A stretch of 64,000 nucleotides of DNA from Hyphomonadaceae bacterium. Lineage in GTDB: Bacteria; Pseudomonadota; Alphaproteobacteria; Caulobacterales; Hyphomonadaceae. Below the pieces are notes generated by a model that saw nothing but the letters and a program-made list of their open reading frames with translations, searched no databases and was not told the origin of the DNA. A program made the translations under genes and the position numbers. Positions within the stretch are counted from its first letter, which is position 1. The number at the start of each line of letters is the position of its first letter. The stretch lies in assembly GCA_022844345.1 (NCBI GenBank), contig JALHLU010000007.1, forward strand, positions 1 through 64,000, read 5' to 3'. Shown here one piece after another: positions 26,679-35,325 of this stretch.

Positions 26679-29219
26679 ATGGTCCGGCAAATGCTGACCC
26701 GCGCCGACGACCTTACGGTGCAGACGCGCTACGAAACATCGCTCAAAACTGCCGTCGACGGTGCTTGTGCGCGGATTGCGCCGCTCTGGCCGCTGAAGAA
26801 CTTCGTTGCAGTAAACCCGTTTCTGGGCCTGACCGACAAGACTTTCTCGGGCGCCAGCGCCTGGTTGCAGCGCGTTGCGCGCACCGACATGCTGATGCCG
26901 CTTGATACATTCACCAGCATGGTGAGCTCGGGTCAGATCACCAACGAGGACCTCACTGTCGCTATCGCGACTGCGCCGAAAGTCCCGGGTATCCACGACG
27001 TGGAATCGCTCAAGGCAGCCATGACGGGCACCTCAGTCGCGCGTTCGCCCCGGGCTGTGGTGGCGACCGTCGCTGAGATTCTCGACCGGCTTGCGGACGG
27101 CGATCGCTATGCCTCGCGTACCGCATTCATGATTGAGGAAATCTCGAAATGGTGCGCTGCCTATTTCGATGAGGGGCAGGCAGCTTGGAAGTCGCCTTTG
27201 CGCAGCGCGTCGCCTTACGCGGCGTGGCGCCAGGCGATGCGCCATGATCTGAATCCCGAGATTATGGGGGTCCGTAGTTTCCGTAAGACTATCGCATCGC
27301 TTCCTGATGATCCGCTCGGAACCATTCGCGTAATCGTCGAGGCTCTTGGCATCCCAACACGCGCGCATGAAGATTATCTCTTTCGCGCGTTGTTCGACAT
27401 CCAGGGGTGGGCCGCCTACACGCGCTATCGTGTCTGGGACAATGCACTGTACGGACGTGAGGATAGCTCTCTCGTGGAGCTGCTCGCGATTCGCCTCGCC
27501 TGGGGCTATGCGCTCTTTCAAGAGCGATCTGATCCTGCGTTCAAGATCGCTTGGGCTGCCGCAATGGCGGACGCGGCGCAGATGCCCCACGATGCCGATC
27601 CGAACACCGGCGACTTCCTGGGGGTGCGCGTTGTGCTGCAGCACGCCTGCGAGCGTGCCTATCAACGCAAGCTCATCGCTCGGCTCCAGCCTCTTACACC
27701 CGAGCAAAAGCCGGCCCGGCCTGCCATCCAGGCTGCATTTTGCATTGATGTTCGGTCGGAGGTGTATCGACGGGCGCTTGAATGCGTTTCGGGCGAGATA
27801 CAGACCATCGGCTTCGCGGGCTTCTTTGGGTTCCCCATCGAGTATATTCCGATCGGCAATGCACGGGGAGGGGCCCGATGCCCCGTTCTCCTGAAGCCAA
27901 GCGTTGTGGTGTGCGAAGCTGTTGCTGGCGTTACGGAGGAGCAGGAGGCGCGCACACTCGGAGTGCGCCTCTTGCGGCGACGAGCAGCGAAGGCCTGGAA
28001 AGCCTTCAAGCAATCTGCGGTCTCCTCGTTCACTTACGTCGAAACGATCGGGCTTTCTTTCGTAGCGAAGATTGCTGGCGACAGTCTGAGCTGGTCGCGG
28101 CCCGTTCCGGATCCCAATCGCGATGGGCTCGACCACAGCACAGCGAACCGTCTTGGCCCACGTATAGAGCCCCACGTCGTGGACGGCCGCGAGACCGGCT
28201 TTGCACCCGAAGCCCGCGTTGCGATGGCAGAGGCGGTTCTGCGAGCCATGTCCATGACCGATAGTTTCGCACGGCTTGTCCTGCTGACCGGGCATGGCAG
28301 CACGACGGTCAACAATCCACACGCCTCTGGACTCGACTGCGGCGCCTGCGGTGGTCACACGGGCGAAGCTAATGCGCGGGTCGCTGCGGCCATCCTAAAT
28401 GACCCTTATGTGCGTCTGGGCCTTGCCGCCCGCGGGATACGGATTCCCGGCGACACCTGGTTCCTCGGATGTCTCCATGACACGACAACGGACGACGTTC
28501 GGATATTCGATGAGAGCGATGTCCCCGCTTCTCGTGCTCCAGACATTAGGCAGGCGCACGCTTGGCTGGGTTTTGCGTCCGCCCGAGCGCGCGAGGAACG
28601 ATCGGCTCTCTTGGGTCTTGATCGGAGTAAGAATGTCCATGCGCAAATTGCGCTGCGCAGCCGGGACTGGTCGCAGGTTCGGCCCGAATGGGGCCTTGCC
28701 GGGAACGCCGCCTTCATCGCAGCGCCTCGATTGCGCACCGCAGGAGTTGATCTCGGCGGTCGTGCATTCCTGCACACCTATGACTGGCGAAAGGACGACG
28801 GCTTCGGCGTACTCGAACTCATCATGACTGCGCCTATGGTCGTGGCCAGTTGGATCAACCTGCAGTACTACGGCTCGAGCGTGAACAATCGGGTGTTCGG
28901 CAGCGGAAACAAGACACTGCACAATGTCGTTGGGGCGCTCGGCGTGCTGGAAGGCAATGGCGGTGATTTGAGAACCGGGCTGCCGTGGCAGTCCGTTCAC
29001 GACGGGCGCAAGCTCGTTCACGAGCCTCTTCGCCTCAGCGTGTTCATCGAAGCTCCGCTCGACGCAATCAATGCGGTCCTAGCGAAGCACGAGTCGGTTC
29101 GTCAGCTTATCGAAAACACCTGGCTGCACCTCTTTGCTTTCGACGCCGACGGACAGCTCTATCGCTACTGGGGCGACAGGACGTGGGCTTCTGAAGCCCC
29201 GCAGGCGGGGGCAGAATGA
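26679..29219 (+). CDS. dabA: DabA, DUF2309 beta-carbonic-anhydrase-like subunit
   Basis: DabA is the zinc-binding cytoplasmic partner of DabB that hydrates CO2 vectorially. The 846-residue protein keeps the four residues described for Halothiobacillus DabA: Cys355 and Asp357 in AAFCIDVRSE, His539 in LLTGHGSTT and Cys554 in GLDCGACGG; the His-Cys spacing of 15 is the same. The N-terminal WPLKNFVAVNPFLGL is also family-typical. The start one base after the dabB stop has GAGAGGG upstream. The downstream DUF6671 gene overlaps by four bases, giving a three-gene operon. Confidence 0.94.
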   Translation: MVRQMLTRADDLTVQTRYETSLKTAVDGACARIAPLWPLKNFVAVNPFLGLTDKTFSGASAWLQRVARTDMLMPLDTFTSMVSSGQITNEDLTVAIATAPKVPGIHDVESLKAAMTGTSVARSPRAVVATVAEILDRLADGDRYASRTAFMIEEISKWCAAYFDEGQAAWKSPLRSASPYAAWRQAMRHDLNPEIMGVRSFRKTIASLPDDPLGTIRVIVEALGIPTRAHEDYLFRALFDIQGWAAYTRYRVWDNALYGREDSSLVELLAIRLAWGYALFQERSDPAFKIAWAAAMADAAQMPHDADPNTGDFLGVRVVLQHACERAYQRKLIARLQPLTPEQKPARPAIQAAFCIDVRSEVYRRALECVSGEIQTIGFAGFFGFPIEYIPIGNARGGARCPVLLKPSVVVCEAVAGVTEEQEARTLGVRLLRRRAAKAWKAFKQSAVSSFTYVETIGLSFVAKIAGDSLSWSRPVPDPNRDGLDHSTANRLGPRIEPHVVDGRETGFAPEARVAMAEAVLRAMSMTDSFARLVLLTGHGSTTVNNPHASGLDCGACGGHTGEANARVAAAILNDPYVRLGLAARGIRIPGDTWFLGCLHDTTTDDVRIFDESDVPASRAPDIRQAHAWLGFASARAREERSALLGLDRSKNVHAQIALRSRDWSQVRPEWGLAGNAAFIAAPRLRTAGVDLGGRAFLHTYDWRKDDGFGVLELIMTAPMVVASWINLQYYGSSVNNRVFGSGNKTLHNVVGALGVLEGNGGDLRTGLPWQSVHDGRKLVHEPLRLSVFIEAPLDAINAVLAKHESVRQLIENTWLHLFAFDADGQLYRYWGDRTWASEAPQAGAE

Positions 29220-30124
29220 CAAACGGGGCAAGGGTGTTTCCGGTGACCTCCAGCATCTATCGCGGCGCAAAAGCGGCTATGGCAACCATGCATGGCAAGG
29301 AAGCGGCTATTGCTCCAGCAATGGAGGCCCATCTGGGGCTTGAGATCGTAACTCCAGCTGGTCTCGACACGGATATCCTTGGCACGTTCTCCGGCGAGAT
29401 CCCGCGGATCGGAACGATGCTGGAGGTTGCTGTCCGAAAGGCGCGGATCGGTATGCGCGCGACCGGGCTTGGGGTCGGCATAGCCAGCGAGGGATCATTC
29501 GGCCCGCATCCGGTGGTGCCATTTCTCCGGGCCGGAATGGAACTGATGGTTCTGGTGGATGACGAGCGCAGCCTGATCATTTCAGAAAGCTTCGTCACTG
29601 ATCAGACGAACCATGATGTGGCTGTAGTCGTGGATGTGTCGGAGCTTGGGGAATTCCTGGCTCGGGTCATGTTTCCGTCGCACGCCTTGGTGGTCGGGCC
29701 AAACCAGACAGATAGCCCGTGGTGGCGACTTCACCCCCAACTTAAAGTGATACGCAAGGGCATCAGGGCGCACGGCGAACTCGCGGATGCTGTCAGCTAT
29801 GCCACGCGCAGATCTGAGGACGGTCGCGCGCGGGTCATGACGGACATGCGCGCCCACATGAACCCAACACGGATGCAATCGATCACTGATCTGGCTGCTC
29901 TGCTGGCGCAGCGAGTCGCCACTGAATGCCCCCACTGTAGGGCGCCGGGCTTTGGAAGATTTGCAGTATCTAGCGGGATACCCTGCATAAGTTGCGGCGA
30001 GGAAAGTATCATACCACGCGGCGAGCTTTGGAGGTGCGCTGTCTGCAACTATGCATGCGAAGAAGTGAAACTCCCGAAGCTCGAATTTGCTCAACCTGCC
30101 GATTGTCCGCGGTGCAACGCCTGA
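29216..30124 (+). CDS. DUF6671-type protein with C-terminal zinc ribbon, third gene of the dab operon
   Basis: A 302-residue protein translationally coupled to dabA (ATGA). The N-terminal two thirds have phrases such as TMHGKEAAIAPAMEAHLGL, GTFSGEIPRIGTMLEVA and GSFGPHPVVPFLRAGMELMV that I associate with the DUF6671 family. The C-terminus is cysteine-rich: ECPHCRAPGF, IPCISCGEES, RCAVCNYAC and DCPRCNA, consistent with one or two zinc ribbons. No catalytic function is known. Position argues for an accessory, assembly or regulatory role with DabAB. Not membrane-bound. Confidence 0.75.
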   Translation: MTNGARVFPVTSSIYRGAKAAMATMHGKEAAIAPAMEAHLGLEIVTPAGLDTDILGTFSGEIPRIGTMLEVAVRKARIGMRATGLGVGIASEGSFGPHPVVPFLRAGMELMVLVDDERSLIISESFVTDQTNHDVAVVVDVSELGEFLARVMFPSHALVVGPNQTDSPWWRLHPQLKVIRKGIRAHGELADAVSYATRRSEDGRARVMTDMRAHMNPTRMQSITDLAALLAQRVATECPHCRAPGFGRFAVSSGIPCISCGEESIIPRGELWRCAVCNYACEEVKLPKLEFAQPADCPRCNA

Positions 30125-30489
30125 GATGGAGTTGCCAGCCATACGCTACCTCACGCCGCCATTCTCGCCAGTGTGGATCTCGGCGAGAGGTGTCAGGTCG
30201 ACCTCTTTCAAGTCGCGTCGGGTTTGCTCGTGGCGGATTCCGTCGACCTTGTGCACGAGAAGGGCACCCCCACCGACCGTCGTCGACACGCGCTGGCCGA
30301 GTCGCCGGGCCTCATCGACAGCAGCCAGAGGACCCGCGAGGCAGCGATGATAGCGCATGCAAAGTTCATGAAGGACGACTGGCTATGCGGTTGATCAGGC
30401 GTTCGCCGGCACAGATTTTCTGCCGCCCCCCCTCTCGCGATGCCCGTGCTCCCGGGCGTCATCGAGTCGACCGTGCACGGCGCGGCGGC
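30125..30489. other. Region after the dab operon, possible short remnant frame
   Basis: In the same frame as the preceding gene, after its stop, a 73-codon stretch from GTG 30173 to 30394 reads like protein (VDLGERCQVDLFQVASGLLV...) but has no ribosome-binding site. It could be a remnant or chance. Nothing else is recognised before the terminator hairpins. Confidence 0.35.
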
Positions 30490-30523
30490 GATGCCGCCGA
30501 TTATGCGGCATCGGGTCGCTATC

Positions 30524-30561
30524 AAAAGGGGCCACCAGCAGAACTGGCGGCCCCTTTCTTT
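30524..30561 (+). terminator. Rho-independent terminator
   Basis: Arms AAAGGGGCC and GGCCCCTTT, extended by ACC/GGC bases, are followed by CTTT. A second perfect hairpin (GATGCCGC, seven-base loop, GCGGCATC at 30490-30512) stands just before. Together they probably end the dab transcript and isolate the Usp island. Confidence 0.75.
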
Positions 30562-30721
30562 GCAGACCCTAGGTTGGGGGGACGAGCCTGCTGATTCAGT
30601 TTGAGCGATCCAGATGCGGCGACAAGTGAAAACCTCGTGAAGCAATGGCGCGATGGGTTTTGACCGGCTGGGATACTTGTCGAACCGGTGAGAGTGTTCT
30701 CGTGAAACCCTAGAAATCTCC

Positions 30722-30735
30722 TTGACGGTTATCAA
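30722..30735. promoter_or_regulatory. FNR/FixK-type dyad upstream of usp copy 2
   Basis: TTGAC-GGTT-ATCAA matches the TTGAY-N4-ATCAA consensus for Crp/FNR/FixK proteins. It is 53 bases before the usp ATG at 30788. A Crp/FixK-like regulator is encoded at 34513-35175. Confidence 0.65.
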
Positions 30736-30787
30736 TGCAGAGCTCCCCCCTTGCCGCGATGCTTCAAGAAATGGAGGCAAGGGCGTC

Positions 30788-31630
30788 ATGAGAGACATTC
30801 TCTTTCACTTCGACAGCTATCCGGACCCTACACCTGTCGAGGCGATCGATCAGGCTGTCGAGTTCGCCGCGCTGCTTGGTGCGGAGATCACGGCTCTCGC
30901 TGTCCAGGCGAGTTTCAAGCCACCTGGCAACTGGCTTGCCGAGAGGCTCATCAATTTGAGCGGACTTTGCGCCCACGAAGAAGAGAAGAGCCTGGCAAAC
31001 TGCAAGACGGCGATCGCTGCCTTCTCGGAGCGGCTGGCCAAGGCCAATGTCGCAGGAAAGGTGCTCCTCACGAAATCGGAACCAGCGCTTATGGGCGATC
31101 AAGTAAGCATTTATGCGCGGACGCGGGATCTCTGCCTTGTTCCGGTAGTGGACAGTCTCGATGGCCAGCGATCAGTCGCAGAAGCTGTCCTGTTCGGGTC
31201 AGGGCGGCCAGTTCTTCTCTACCGGCCAGGCGCTGCTGACTTACCGACAGCAGCACTGGAAACCGTGGTGCTGGCCTGGGACGGTAGTCGCTGCGCTGCT
31301 CGTGCAATGGCCGACGCGCTTCCCATCCTGAAGAAGGCCCGTCAGGTACGCGTGTTGACGGTCATCAAGGAGAAAGCCGAGGCAAAGCCGGGGTTGGGTG
31401 CCGACGTCATCCGGCATCTTGGCCTGTATGGAATCAACGCCGTGGCTGATGAAGTCGATATCGGGAGTCAGAAGATCGGGGCGGCGCTCTCTGACTTTGC
31501 GAAGGCGCATCACTCGAAGCTTCTCATCATGGGCGGTTATGGTCGCTCCAAGGTGCGCGAGTTCATACTGGGAGGGGCAACGCAGCACATGCTGCATGAA
31601 CCTGACGTTGCAATCATGCTGTCGCACTGA
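30788..31630 (+). CDS. Universal stress protein, two-domain UspA type (copy 2)
   Basis: The 280-residue protein starts MRDILFHFDSYPDPTPVEAI (GGAGG ten bases upstream) and closely resembles copy 1 in layout. The second Usp domain has VVLAWDGSRCAARAMADALP and the nucleotide-binding motif MGGYGRSKVREFILGGATQH. First gene of a probable usp-kinase-usp operon; an FNR/FixK dyad lies in its promoter region, so oxygen- or redox-linked expression is likely. Downstream gap to the kinase gene is 92 bases. Confidence 0.92.
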   Translation: MRDILFHFDSYPDPTPVEAIDQAVEFAALLGAEITALAVQASFKPPGNWLAERLINLSGLCAHEEEKSLANCKTAIAAFSERLAKANVAGKVLLTKSEPALMGDQVSIYARTRDLCLVPVVDSLDGQRSVAEAVLFGSGRPVLLYRPGAADLPTAALETVVLAWDGSRCAARAMADALPILKKARQVRVLTVIKEKAEAKPGLGADVIRHLGLYGINAVADEVDIGSQKIGAALSDFAKAHHSKLLIMGGYGRSKVREFILGGATQHMLHEPDVAIMLSH

Positions 31631-31722
31631 GGTGACGGCCCTTGTTGCGATCAGCTGGCCGGGATCATTCCAAACAAGGCGCACGTCGAACTTGTGCGTC
31701 TTCAGCGCAAAGGGAGCAGCAT

Positions 31723-33240
31723 ATGCAGGAACTACAAGTCCTGGATGACGCTGAAACTGGACAGAAATCGCTCGTCGAAGCTCTGGCCAGAGGGGCAGCA
31801 ATCGGGCTGTCGCCGCCGGTCGAGCACATTCAAACGCATCTCAACCATGTCTTTCTCTCAGGCGCGCACGCTTTCAAGCTGAAACGTGCGGTTCGGTTTC
31901 CCTTCGTCGATTTCCGGACGCCGGATCGGCGCAAAGCCGCGTGTGAAGCGGAAGTCTCGATCAATACAGCGCTCGGGAGTCCATTCTACGTCGGCGCTGT
32001 TCCAGTGGTTAGGAGCGCAAACGGCTCGTTGGCGCTGGGCGGTGACGGCATCGTCGAGGACTGGCTGGTCGAGATGCGCCGCTTTGACGGGCGCGAGCAG
32101 TTTGATGTGCTGGCGAGTGCTGGCTCGCTCTCGGTAGAGGTAGTCGAGGCCGCGACATCGGCGATTGTCGGCATGCATCGCAAGGCTCCCGCGGGTAAGC
32201 TGGGCGGACACACCGCTGACTATCGACAGACCATACGCACCCTTGAGCGTACCGAAGCGGAGGCAGCCGCCCGTCTTGGGCTTGAGTTGGGGCTGCCGTC
32301 ACCCTTCGAGGCGCTTGACCGCGAACTGGCGCGCATCGGCCCCGTCATCGAGAAGCGCCGGCGTGCGGGCAAAGTCCGGCGCGTCCACGGCGATCTTCAT
32401 CTCCGCAACATCTGCCTGTTTGAAGATCGTCCCGTACCCTTCGACGCGTTGGAGTTTGACGAACGGCTGGCGACGATCGATGTACTCTATGACCTGGCTT
32501 TCCTGTTGATGGACCTTCGGAGAGCCGGGCTACCGCAGCACGCCAATGCCGCCATGAACCGGTATTGGGATGCGGCCGGAGAGGACGAGGACGCTTTGGC
32601 GATCTTGCCTTTCTTCATGGCTTTGCGGGCGGCAGTGCGGATGGCCGTCGCCATAGCGGACGCACGGCTTGAGGAGGCCCAGGACTACCGAAATCTTGCC
32701 TTCGGTTTCTTGTCTCGTGAGGAAGGGCTTCTAGTTGCCATCGGAGGTCTATCCGGCGCCGGAAAGAGTGCGGTCGCCAAGGAAGTGGCCCACCGGCTGC
32801 CCGGACCGGCGGGAGCGCGCCTTCTGCGCAGCGATGTCTTGCGCAAGCGCGCGCTGGGCCTTCCTGACTGCGAGCACGCGCGAGAGGATGCCTACGCTCC
32901 TGAGAAACGTGCTCAGGTTTATCGCGACCTGGGAGTTCGCGCCGCCATCGCGCGACGCGCCGGCGCCAGTGTTATCGCAGATGCGACTTTTCGCGTTGCG
33001 AGCGCCCGAGCCACGCTTCAGGCGACAGAGAGAAACTTCCACGGATTCTGGTTGCACGCGCCGGTCCAAGTCAGGCTGGCGCGATTGGCCGGGCGAAAGA
33101 ATGATGCGTCTGACGCAGGAGCACTGGTCGCCTTGAGTCAGTGTGAGCCGGGAGATCTGGGATCTGCCTGGCGACGCGTAGACGGGCGGCGGTCTGTAAA
33201 TGAGATCGCATCCGAAATCGTGCAGGCAGCCGTGAAATGA
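31723..33240 (+). CDS. APH-like kinase fused to a P-loop kinase (copy 1)
   Basis: The 505-residue product joins two predicted kinases. Residues about 1-340 resemble the aminoglycoside-phosphotransferase fold, with the Brenner-type loop VHGDLHLRNICLFEDRPVPF followed by DALEFDERLATIDVLYDL. Residues about 345-505 form a P-loop domain with IGGLSGAGKSAVAKEVAHRL, RLLRSDVLRKRALG and ADATF. Such fusions (COG2187/COG0645 type) are of unknown substrate; drug resistance should not be assumed. AGGGAG precedes ATG 31723. Its stop overlaps the next usp gene by four bases, linking it to Usp function. A paralogue is at 53019. Confidence 0.85.
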   Translation: MQELQVLDDAETGQKSLVEALARGAAIGLSPPVEHIQTHLNHVFLSGAHAFKLKRAVRFPFVDFRTPDRRKAACEAEVSINTALGSPFYVGAVPVVRSANGSLALGGDGIVEDWLVEMRRFDGREQFDVLASAGSLSVEVVEAATSAIVGMHRKAPAGKLGGHTADYRQTIRTLERTEAEAAARLGLELGLPSPFEALDRELARIGPVIEKRRRAGKVRRVHGDLHLRNICLFEDRPVPFDALEFDERLATIDVLYDLAFLLMDLRRAGLPQHANAAMNRYWDAAGEDEDALAILPFFMALRAAVRMAVAIADARLEEAQDYRNLAFGFLSREEGLLVAIGGLSGAGKSAVAKEVAHRLPGPAGARLLRSDVLRKRALGLPDCEHAREDAYAPEKRAQVYRDLGVRAAIARRAGASVIADATFRVASARATLQATERNFHGFWLHAPVQVRLARLAGRKNDASDAGALVALSQCEPGDLGSAWRRVDGRRSVNEIASEIVQAAVK

Positions 33241-34031
33241 AGTTCAAGGACATTCTTGCCGTCGTTTCGTCGCAGGTTGGTGACGATCATGTGCTCGCGT
33301 TTGCCGAGCAAGTGACGCGCCAATGGGGCGCCCGCGTCACGACGCTGGTAACCAAATGGAAGCCTGACCTCGTTCGCACAACTGCTGCAGATGATCTTGG
33401 GGCAGAGGTTGAACGAACACTCGCGCGTCTTCGGAGAGAAGGGGAAGTCGGCCCTGTTGCCTCCGAACTGGTTTCTATCGGCGACGCCCGATCATCCATA
33501 GGCATGCGCGCACGACACTTTGACGCCGTTGTAGTGGGGCGCCCCCCCAGCCCAACCTCCGACTGGCCAAGTGCGCTTTTGGAAGGAGCACTCTTCCATT
33601 CGGGGCGCCCCGTATTCGTCGTGCCAGCCAACTGGCAGACTGGCCCGATCGGCAAAAGGATCATGTTGTGCTGGAAGCCGACGCGAGAGGCGGCGCGCGC
33701 CTTGACAGCCGCACATGATCTCCTCCCGCGAGCTGATCGCGTCATGGTCGCCACCGCAGGATCACGACATCCCCGCGCTGGCGAAGCGGCCCAGGAAGGG
33801 GAAGCTATTGTCGCACATTTCCGCCGCAAAAAACTCGATGTCAGCCTTCTCTCCATAGACGCGGGCGATCGCAGCGAAACGGAAGCGATCCTGGAGCAGG
33901 CAGCAAGTGTTCGGGCCGATCTGGTCGTCATGGGCGGGTATAGTCGTTCAGCCACAACTCAATTCTTCTTTGGCGGAGTCACGCGCGAGATGCTCGCTTC
34001 TTCGAACGTGCCCCTTCTGATGGCGCACTGA
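33237..34031 (+). CDS. Universal stress protein, two-domain UspA type (copy 3)
   Basis: The 264-residue protein starts at the ATG overlapping the kinase stop (MKFKDILAVVSSQVGDDHVL). Second domain: RIMLCWKPTREAARALTAAH and LVVMGGYSRSATTQFFFGGV followed by TREML, the Usp nucleotide-binding pattern. It is closer to copy 4 at 35326 (shared MSxxDILAxVxSQxG opening and LMxH ending) than to copies 1 and 2. Translational coupling suggests joint action with the kinase fusion. Confidence 0.9.
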   Translation: MKFKDILAVVSSQVGDDHVLAFAEQVTRQWGARVTTLVTKWKPDLVRTTAADDLGAEVERTLARLRREGEVGPVASELVSIGDARSSIGMRARHFDAVVVGRPPSPTSDWPSALLEGALFHSGRPVFVVPANWQTGPIGKRIMLCWKPTREAARALTAAHDLLPRADRVMVATAGSRHPRAGEAAQEGEAIVAHFRRKKLDVSLLSIDAGDRSETEAILEQAASVRADLVVMGGYSRSATTQFFFGGVTREMLASSNVPLLMAH

Positions 34032-34512
34032 AGGCCCAAATGCTGGGCCATGCGGGCGTCGTGAAGGCTTGGCCAGCTCCTTTGCACCGCGAAGAGACAA
34101 GTCTTCAGCGGCCAATCGCGGCTCGCTGTTTGCCAAGGCACGCCCGTGCAGAATTTTTCTTGTTGCTCTTGAGAATCGTCAATGACCGATGACTGCGTAA
34201 GCGCCAAACTTGGTGTGTAGACGTTCACCAGCATCACGGCAGTTGAGCAGACTTGAGAGGATCCGCACCCCGCTTTGCCCCCGCAGATCTTCTCCGGTGT
34301 CGACCGGGAACTGTGGCTCTCGCCTTCGCCGTCGCGTGCTGCATCTTTGATGTGGGGCGCGAAGCCTTTGCGCAGGTCCGCATATCGCTTGCAGTAATTG
34401 GGATATAGCCCCCGACATACGTTGGAAGGAGGATTGATCGAGATCAGATGTACTTCCGGAACGGTGCTGCTAGACTGAAAAGCAGGCTTAGCATGAGGGG
34501 GAATTTCCGCTG
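34032..34512. other. Intergenic region carrying the Crp-gene promoter
   Basis: The 481 bases between usp copy 3 and the Crp/FixK gene contain an FNR/FixK-like dyad near the 3' end (34434-34447) and a GGAAGGAGG stretch just before it. No gene or RNA was recognised. Confidence 0.5.
34434..34447. promoter_or_regulatory. FNR/FixK-like dyad upstream of the Crp/FixK gene
   Basis: TTGAT-CGAG-ATCAG fits TTGAT-N4-ATCAA with one mismatch. It is 66 bases before the GTG start of the regulator, compatible with autoregulation. Confidence 0.55.
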
Positions 34513-35175
34513 GTGGGCGATCTGTTCAGCGACACGCCCAGCTGGCTGGCGACTTATCAGCCAGGCCAGACCATATTTGATGAAGGTGACCCCGCGTCGC
34601 ACATGTATCGGGTTGAGTCCGGCTGCGTCCGGCTGCAGGTCAACGGCGTGGACGGGGCGCGCCAGATCATCAGCTTTCTGTTCAGGGGCGAACTCTTTGG
34701 GTATGCGGTCGGGAGCAGGCAGATTGCGGCGGAGGCGGTGAACGAGACGGTGGTCCGCTGCTGGTCCGTCTCATCGATTCTGGCGCTGGGAACGCGCCGG
34801 CCTGAGGTCGCAGTGGAGTTGGTGAGGGTCGCTGATCGTCAATTCGGCAGTGTCGCCCAGCATCTGCAACGGGTGGCGCGCCTTACGGCTGCCGACCGTG
34901 TGAGGTGGTTTTTCAGCGGCTTGGTGAGTTGCGATGGGTTACACCGGCGCGGCGGACATCTGGATTTGCCGATGATGCGGCGCGACATTGCAGACTATCT
35001 GGGACTGACGCCGGAAACGCTGAGCCGTTCGATACTTGAACTGGAAGAGGACGGCTTTCTGGCACGAAAAGGGCGGAAGGGCTTTTGCCTGCACGGGCCA
35101 AGCCTTGAGCTGAAGGTCAAGTCGTTGGATGAGCTGAAGATCGTCTCGAGAGAGCGCCAGCATGTTATCAGCTGA
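34513..35175 (+). CDS. Crp/Fnr-superfamily regulator (FixK-like, no Fe-S cysteines) 1
   Basis: A 220-residue regulator with a cyclic-nucleotide-type sensor domain (YQPGQTIFDEGDPASHMYRV, GELFGYAVGS) and a C-terminal winged helix (LDLPMMRRDIADYLGLTPET LSRSI). No N-terminal cysteine cluster is present, so it is not an oxygen-sensing FNR of the Fe-S type; FixK-like control by abundance is possible. The GTG start is chosen; the N-terminus could be slightly longer. It is flanked by usp genes, and FNR-type boxes lie before it and before usp copies 2 and 4. Confidence 0.86.
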   Translation: MGDLFSDTPSWLATYQPGQTIFDEGDPASHMYRVESGCVRLQVNGVDGARQIISFLFRGELFGYAVGSRQIAAEAVNETVVRCWSVSSILALGTRRPEVAVELVRVADRQFGSVAQHLQRVARLTAADRVRWFFSGLVSCDGLHRRGGHLDLPMMRRDIADYLGLTPETLSRSILELEEDGFLARKGRKGFCLHGPSLELKVKSLDELKIVSRERQHVIS

Positions 35176-35261
35176 CGTTGCATCGCTCGATGATGCGGCT
35201 GTCGACGAGGGCTCACCTCGCAGTTGCTGCACGCGAAGGCGGGTCCGCCATCCCGCGAAGC

Positions 35262-35275
35262 TTGACTTGCGTCAT
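35262..35275. promoter_or_regulatory. FNR/FixK-like dyad upstream of usp copy 4
   Basis: TTGAC-TTGC-GTCAT is a TTGAC-N4-GTCAA-type dyad with one mismatch, 51 bases before the usp ATG at 35326. Confidence 0.5.
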
Positions 35276-35325
35276 CGCCCGGCCGCGCTGGGTGCCGATA
35301 ATGCGTTAGGACAGGGAAACCGGGC

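Noticed and set aside
27033-28358. Minus-strand frame of 441 codons inside dabA
   Set aside because: Fully antisense to DabA, which has all its catalytic residues; the frame has no recognisable domain.
30173-30394. 73-codon frame after the DUF6671 gene, same frame, GTG start
   Set aside because: Protein-like composition but no ribosome-binding site and no similarity recognised; noted only as a possible remnant.
31723-33240. Aminoglycoside resistance gene
   Set aside because: Only the kinase fold is shared; the fusion to a P-loop kinase and the usp context point to an unrelated housekeeping or stress role.
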